NCBI GenBank assembly: GCA_030625775.1
Contig: DAOUQC010000052.1
Coordinates: 1-36,429, forward strand
Length of the DNA: 36,429 nucleotides
Direction of reading: 5' to 3'
Origin: Verrucomicrobiota bacterium
GTDB lineage: Bacteria; Verrucomicrobiota; Verrucomicrobiia; Verrucomicrobiales; DEV007
The notes below the pieces were generated by a model. It was not told the DNA's origin, did no database searches, and saw only the letters and a program-made list of their open reading frames with translations. Below are positions 31,629-36,429 of this stretch, piece by piece (positions within the stretch are counted from its first letter, which is position 1; the number at the start of each line of letters is the position of its first letter). The position numbers and the translations under genes were made by a program.

Positions 31629-34600
31629 TCATTTACCCTCACCCGAATCGATGCAACGCATGATATGCCGGGCTACATGCTGGCAATTCTCCTTGTTAAG
31701 AAAACTGTGATGATCTCCAGGAGTCGGTAGAACCTCGAAGCCCTCTTCTGCCAAATTCACCCAGTTGGAAGGATTCAACAAGTCCAGCCCTTCAAGCATG
31801 CGAATCAGTTTGGCCGATCTCCTCAGATTCTTTGCCGCAATCTGCTGTTTCAAGCGTGCCATGTAGATTTTTTTTCGCTCAGAAAAACTCTCAGTTAACA
31901 GCAAAGTGATTTTTCCGGGGTAAGCTTGGACTTCATATTTGGACGCCGCTTCATCCCATATAGCTCTCAGCGTATGAGCCTGTTTGTAATCAGCAGGCAA
32001 AGATGAAGACTCAATGCCAAAAAGAATCTCCCTTAATTGTGCCTCATGACTTATTGCTGATTCCCTGGGAAAGCGGGCGGGGAAAATAGTATCCAAGAGC
32101 ACCAGATTGACTTCCTCTCCCACGCTTCTCAACTGTTGCGCCATTTCAAAGGCAATCACTCCACCGGCAGACCACCCGCCAAGATGATAGGGTCCCTGGA
32201 TTTGAATTTTCCTGACTGCATCAATGTAGTAACTGGCCATTTCAGACACGCCACGCAAAGGCTCGTCACTGCCATTGAGCCCTTTCGCCTGCAATCCATA
32301 AAACGGATAGTCTTCCCCCATAGCGGATGCCAGTTCAGCATAGCCCAACACATTCCCATCACGTGCATGCACACAAAAAAAGGCTGGCTTCTCCCCTCCG
32401 GGTTTCAGCGCAACAAGCGTGTCCCATTTATCTTCCCAGTCCTGGGAAAGAAGCAGTGCGGCCTGCTGTCCAGGTGTACGGGCATCCAGGAAACTGGACA
32501 AGGGCAGCTCAACCCCAAAAACATTTTTGATTGTTGATACAATCTCCACCGCTTGCAAAGAACTACCTCCCAAGTCAAAAAAATCGGCATCTTTACTAAA
32601 ATCACCAATCAGGACATATTGCCAAATGACAACCACCTGATCGACCACCTGTTCATAGTTTGCCACATCCCCCTGAGTGCGTCTCCTGGTTATTTCCAAG
32701 CCATCTTTTTCTTCATCAGGCCCACGACCCCTAACAGGATTAGGTTCGAAAGCACCTTCCCTCCGAATCCCAATATTTTGAGATGAATCCGAACATATGC
32801 GCTCAAGTTCGGAAAGGCATAAAGCCAAAATCCCGTCGACCGTGTCCCTAGCTATCAAATCTTGATTCAGAGTTGTAATACAACGCATACTGCCCTTTGA
32901 ATAAAAGAAGGACAGAACCATGCTGGCATGAGGATTGATCCCGTCACGAACAGAACACTTGATCTCAAGAGCCTTATCGTCCTTGTCAATATCCGGCTCT
33001 TGAATCAACTGACAAATAACGATAGGTGACACCTCTCCAGCCCTCTCTTTGCGAATAATTTCGCTCATCAGTGATGACGGCATGTCTCCATGCCCAATGG
33101 CATCAAAAAGAGCTGCACGCTGGTCTTTCATTAATTCCTCATAAGTTTGATCCTGCCTGAAATGCGCACGAACAGGAAGCAATCGGATAAATGGCCCTGT
33201 GGCCCCATTGTCCAGGTCCCGGTCTCTGGCCGAAAAAGGGACATACACCAGGCTTTGATCCTGTCTGCTACATTTTGCCAGGGCACTCTGGACTATAGCT
33301 AATAAGCCTGCGAACAAAGTGACGCCTGTTTTTCGACAGTTTTGATCCAGACGCTGCAAGTATGACGGATCCATTTTGAAGTCTATCGAGTGCCCTCTTT
33401 GATCCTGACGACTTCCCTCCGGGGATTGATCCTGCGGCATTGGTATTTCATAGGGCAACAGTCCTGCCAGTGTTTTTGACCAATAGGCCCGTAACGATGC
33501 CAGTCGTTCAGACGAAAGCCGCACCGCTTCCCTACTTACAAAGTCAGCATAGCTGTTACATGCTACGAGAGACGGCTCTTGCCCTGCAATAATCTGCCGG
33601 TATACACCTGCCATTTCCTGCCCTAGAATCAGCGCAGAAAAACAATCGATAATGCTGTGATCAAAAACAAGCTGTAAAGTATGGAGTTCTTCATTCATAC
33701 GAAACAGGGTCGCCTTGAAAAGCGGCCCCTGTTCCAAATCAAAATGAACCCAACTGCGTTCATCCATCGCGGACAACAATGCTGCCTCTGGATCAACTCC
33801 CTTGCCGATAGAAACCCGGTTTATCTCCACTTCACCCGGATCAAGAATGTATCCGCGACAAGTATTCTCACCCCGCCTGAACACCATTCTCAAAACATCA
33901 TGCCTCTTGAGAATAATATTAAATGCCTTCTGGATAGCATTAGCGTTGATTTTCCCTCGCAATTGAAAACGAAGCGAAAGGGTGTAATTCCCAGCTCCGG
34001 CTCTTGAGCCTATACCTTCATTTTCTACAATCGCCTGTTGTAGAAAAGAAAGCGGAACCTCTTCCACTGGCAAGGATTTCGCTCCTTCTTGTGCCGTCTG
34101 ATTTTTTTCACCCGCCTCCACGCTCTCCCCCTCCACCAAACTTGCAACGGATAAAACATAGTGGCGATCCTGAGTGCTGGTGACCTCGTAGCTCGACCCT
34201 CGAAATGTTGCCCGGAAAGGTGACTGCACATGAATGCCCTCAATTTGAACTTCTGAGAGGCCTTCTCCAATTCCAATGCCAGCAGCCTTCAAAACCGCTT
34301 CTTTCTGGGTGAAAATTAAAATTGGAAGTGCCTGCTCCAGAAAACCTCTGCCTTCTTCCGAAAATCCCCCTTCTTCAATGTACCCTCGAATATCATTAAG
34401 CAGTTTATCTCCACAGCAATCAAATACAGCCTTATCCGACAGTATACGTATTTTTTCGATATCCACACCTACCGGCGTAAGGTTTTGTGCAGCACATACC
34501 AGGCCCTCGCTGTGACTGATTGAAAAAAATGAATCCTCAAGCTGGCTCCCTTGAAAGCCAACGCTTACAGGAGAACTGTCCGACAGCACCTCTATGGTAT

Positions 34601-36429
34601 TCAAGGAAACATCCTGCCCCGTCCCTGATGTCTCCAAAAGGTGTTTGACTAGAAGCTTGGTTGCCAGTTTACCAGCAAGTTTCTCCTTATGTCGTTTAGC
34701 TGAAGAAAGTGAATGAATTTCAACATCCTCTGTTTCTGTAATAATCGTGCTTCTATTTTCATCAGCGTATTGAGAAGCCAGCTCCAAAGGCAGCGTGACA
34801 ATTTCGCTATGATTGATTTGCATGGGCACCCCCTTGGGAATGGTGTGAATACAAAGCGGCTCACGAATCGAAGTGGGTGAGGTGATGAAATCCTTTAAAA
34901 TAATCAATGGCTCCTCATTCTCATTCACAACAATGATATTCAGAGTGCGCGCTTTGTTCACTTCATCAGTCTTGACGAACTGACAATAAACCTTTGCCTG
35001 ACGAGCCTTCGCACAGCCTTGGTGATCAATGGTGCAACGACCCACATGTTTGGGCATGAATGATTGCCGGGTATTGATTCCAAACTGTTTCCAATGCGAA
35101 GCCGTTTGAAATGCCGCTTCAAGCAATAAAGGCACACGCTCCGTGTCACTCAAAATCGTCACCTCTTGAGCAGCCAATGTCATATCCACGGTCGCCGTGA
35201 CAATGAAGCCATTGTATTGCAATTCTTCAAGGGTCGCAAAAACCCCTCTGAAGGAGGCCTCTTCACTATTCTTCAAATTCAGCTTATGAATGGGAAATGG
35301 AGTGGCACGCAGGACTGAATTTGACCGCATCCTGGCAAGCAACTCCAAATCTTCTCCACTGAAAACCCCTGCATTCATGCCCGGGCCAAGCTTCAGACTC
35401 ACAATAGGGCGATCCCCGCCTCCCTCCTCCATTTCGACGAGGAAAAAATCATTCTGTCGGGAAAAACTCAACTTGTGATGAGAATTTTCTTCCACAGCGA
35501 TGGGAGATAGAAACTCAATATCGAAAAATTCCACCAAATCGTCAGGATCATTTTGACAGCTAAGCACCTGCCTAACCATTTCACGAAGCATCACAGCTGC
35601 CGGAATATAAATTGTCCCATAAAAATGGTGCTCTCTCAGAGCGGGAGCCTTATCCAGATCCACCTTGAAATCTACCGAGATCTTCTGATCAGGATCAGAT
35701 AAACGGTAGCAGGTGATGGGATTTGAGGAATCAATAGGAACATCCGCTTGAAAGTCCACCATATAAGGACCCGCCAATTTTCCCGATGCTACAAAACGGG
35801 TAGTTCCTCTAGGAGGAGACAACAACAGTCCAGTCAGAAGCTTCTCGAACACCACACGCCCTTCTTCGGGAGAAATAAATGTAGCCCCGCTGGTCTCAAG
35901 AATTTCTTTGATAATACCGCGGGAAGCCATGCCTACTTCACTCCACGCAGGCCACCCAATGGAAAGAGCAGGAACTCCACCTTCAAGAGTTCCGTTTAAC
36001 AGGGCATTCGCCGCAGCGTAGTCAGCCTGACCATGATTCCCTCGATATGCAGCAATGGATGAAAACTGAACCACTCCACGAAGCTTTCCGGTATCCAAGC
36101 TCGATAGAATATTTTCAAGTGATAAAACTTTTGTAGCAAGAGTGATGGCAAATTCTTCTGCGCCTTTCTTAACCATGTTTGCCGGAATTTCAATTCCAGC
36201 GGCATGGATGATGAGAGTGATCCCTTCTTTGCGCAACTCGAGTGATTGGATTGCCTCCGGCTCAGTCAGATCTGCTGCCCTATAAGACACACGATTTTCA
36301 GGCAGTTTTTGAATCCAATTCTCAGTCTCTTGTTTCCGACCAATCAAAATAAACCGGGCAGAAGTCAACTCAATCAAATGCCTGGCTATACCAGAGGCAA
36401 TGCCTCTGGCACCACCCGTGATCAACACC
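31629..36429 (-). CDS. PKS/NRPS-like megasynthase, C-terminal part: KR-DH-PPTase-C-PCP-TE
   Basis: The frame is open at the right edge (the GTG at 36428 is internal), so the N-terminus, presumably KS-AT-carrier, lies outside. The visible 1,600 residues show: ketoreductase 1-235 ('VLITGGARGIA', K100, S124, Y137, N141); hot-dog dehydratase 245-540 ('EHHFYGTIYIPAA', H267; the second motif 'LLLEAAFQ' has Glu437 for the usual Asp); a 4'-phosphopantetheinyl transferase 600-765 ('SISHS', 'VGVDIEKI' with D656/E658, 'FTQKEAVLKA'); a condensation-like domain 790-1210 with 'DHSIIDC' for HHxxxDG; a carrier 1260-1328 ('LGGSSL', S1290); and a thioesterase 1340-1598 ('GWSAGG' S1420, D1446, 'GDHHSF'). There is no adenylation domain between C and PCP. 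KR before DH plus integrated PPTase resembles enediyne/PUFA-type iterative synthases. No neighbouring biosynthetic gene is in the window. Confidence 0.85.
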   Translation of the reverse strand, partial: VLITGGARGIASGIARHLIELTSARFILIGRKQETENWIQKLPENRVSYRAADLTEPEAIQSLELRKEGITLIIHAAGIEIPANMVKKGAEEFAITLATKVLSLENILSSLDTGKLRGVVQFSSIAAYRGNHGQADYAAANALLNGTLEGGVPALSIGWPAWSEVGMASRGIIKEILETSGATFISPEEGRVVFEKLLTGLLLSPPRGTTRFVASGKLAGPYMVDFQADVPIDSSNPITCYRLSDPDQKISVDFKVDLDKAPALREHHFYGTIYIPAAVMLREMVRQVLSCQNDPDDLVEFFDIEFLSPIAVEENSHHKLSFSRQNDFFLVEMEEGGGDRPIVSLKLGPGMNAGVFSGEDLELLARMRSNSVLRATPFPIHKLNLKNSEEASFRGVFATLEELQYNGFIVTATVDMTLAAQEVTILSDTERVPLLLEAAFQTASHWKQFGINTRQSFMPKHVGRCTIDHQGCAKARQAKVYCQFVKTDEVNKARTLNIIVVNENEEPLIILKDFITSPTSIREPLCIHTIPKGVPMQINHSEIVTLPLELASQYADENRSTIITETEDVEIHSLSSAKRHKEKLAGKLATKLLVKHLLETSGTGQDVSLNTIEVLSDSSPVSVGFQGSQLEDSFFSISHSEGLVCAAQNLTPVGVDIEKIRILSDKAVFDCCGDKLLNDIRGYIEEGGFSEEGRGFLEQALPILIFTQKEAVLKAAGIGIGEGLSEVQIEGIHVQSPFRATFRGSSYEVTSTQDRHYVLSVASLVEGESVEAGEKNQTAQEGAKSLPVEEVPLSFLQQAIVENEGIGSRAGAGNYTLSLRFQLRGKINANAIQKAFNIILKRHDVLRMVFRRGENTCRGYILDPGEVEINRVSIGKGVDPEAALLSAMDERSWVHFDLEQGPLFKATLFRMNEELHTLQLVFDHSIIDCFSALILGQEMAGVYRQIIAGQEPSLVACNSYADFVSREAVRLSSERLASLRAYWSKTLAGLLPYEIPMPQDQSPEGSRQDQRGHSIDFKMDPSYLQRLDQNCRKTGVTLFAGLLAIVQSALAKCSRQDQSLVYVPFSARDRDLDNGATGPFIRLLPVRAHFRQDQTYEELMKDQRAALFDAIGHGDMPSSLMSEIIRKERAGEVSPIVICQLIQEPDIDKDDKALEIKCSVRDGINPHASMVLSFFYSKGSMRCITTLNQDLIARDTVDGILALCLSELERICSDSSQNIGIRREGAFEPNPVRGRGPDEEKDGLEITRRRTQGDVANYEQVVDQVVVIWQYVLIGDFSKDADFFDLGGSSLQAVEIVSTIKNVFGVELPLSSFLDARTPGQQAALLLSQDWEDKWDTLVALKPGGEKPAFFCVHARDGNVLGYAELASAMGEDYPFYGLQAKGLNGSDEPLRGVSEMASYYIDAVRKIQIQGPYHLGGWSAGGVIAFEMAQQLRSVGEEVNLVLLDTIFPARFPRESAISHEAQLREILFGIESSSLPADYKQAHTLRAIWDEAASKYEVQAYPGKITLLLTESFSERKKIYMARLKQQIAAKNLRRSAKLIRMLEGLDLLNPSNWVNLAEEGFEVLPTPGDHHSFLNKENCQHVARHIMRCIDSGEGK

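Noticed and set aside
1-36429. CRISPR arrays, tRNA or rRNA genes, transposases, phage genes
   Set aside because: No regularly spaced repeats, no tRNA-like cloverleaf, no rRNA sequence and no transposase or integrase motif were found on either strand.

Overview
The window looks like a chromosomal segment from a PVC-group bacterium, most likely Verrucomicrobiota. The pointers are a PVC-type membrane-bound dehydrogenase with HEAT-like repeats and a terminal haem domain, ThuA-like and Tat-exported amidohydrolase-like proteins, many secreted proteins, a sulfatase beside FAD-dependent oxidoreductases, and pseudopilin gene sets resembling the uncharacterised 'Verru_Chthon cassettes'. No rRNA, tRNA, CRISPR array, insertion sequence or convincing intrinsic terminator was seen. 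Few starts have a clear Shine-Dalgarno sequence. All identifications come from reading motifs by eye; no database search was run.

Layout. 1-264 is the 3' end of a ThuA-like gene. 357-2721 (+) is an overlapping pair: a membrane-anchored DUF2927-like protein and a membrane protein fused to a spermidine-synthase-like methyltransferase fold. 2718-16613 (-) is the most repetitive region. It holds two tandem, diverged copies of a five-gene module in the same order: EF-hand secreted protein, secreted beta-rich protein, PilV-like pseudopilin, PilW-like pseudopilin, and a long PilX/GspK-like protein. An extra secreted protein (15957-16613) heads the second copy, and an oppositely oriented beta-helix gene (9036-10265, +) lies between the copies. 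16614-17196 is a 583-bp AT-rich non-coding stretch.

17197-21027 holds a divergent redox pair (cytochrome c'-like and di-haem peroxidase-like), a Nudix-like hydrolase, and a SufR-like winged-helix regulator that has lost most of the expected cluster cysteines. 21261-26745 (-) is an operon of two tandem paralogous FAD-dependent oxidoreductases with golvesin-like C-termini, followed by an overlapping sulfatase. Diverging from it, 26869-31535 (+) is an operon of an intact amidohydrolase, a Tat-exported amidohydrolase-like protein without metal ligands, and the PVC membrane-bound dehydrogenase. The two operons share a 123-bp intergenic region with a good sigma70-like promoter for the rightward one. 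They probably form a catabolic locus for some sulfated or carbohydrate-derived substrate, but the substrate cannot be read from the sequence.

31629 to the right edge (-) is the C-terminal 1,600 residues of a megasynthase with the order KR - DH - phosphopantetheinyl transferase - condensation-like - carrier - thioesterase. KR before DH followed by an integrated PPTase is the layout of enediyne/PUFA-type iterative synthases. The attached C-PCP-TE tail without an adenylation domain is unusual, and I consider this the most interesting object in the window, together with the duplicated pseudopilin/EF-hand module.
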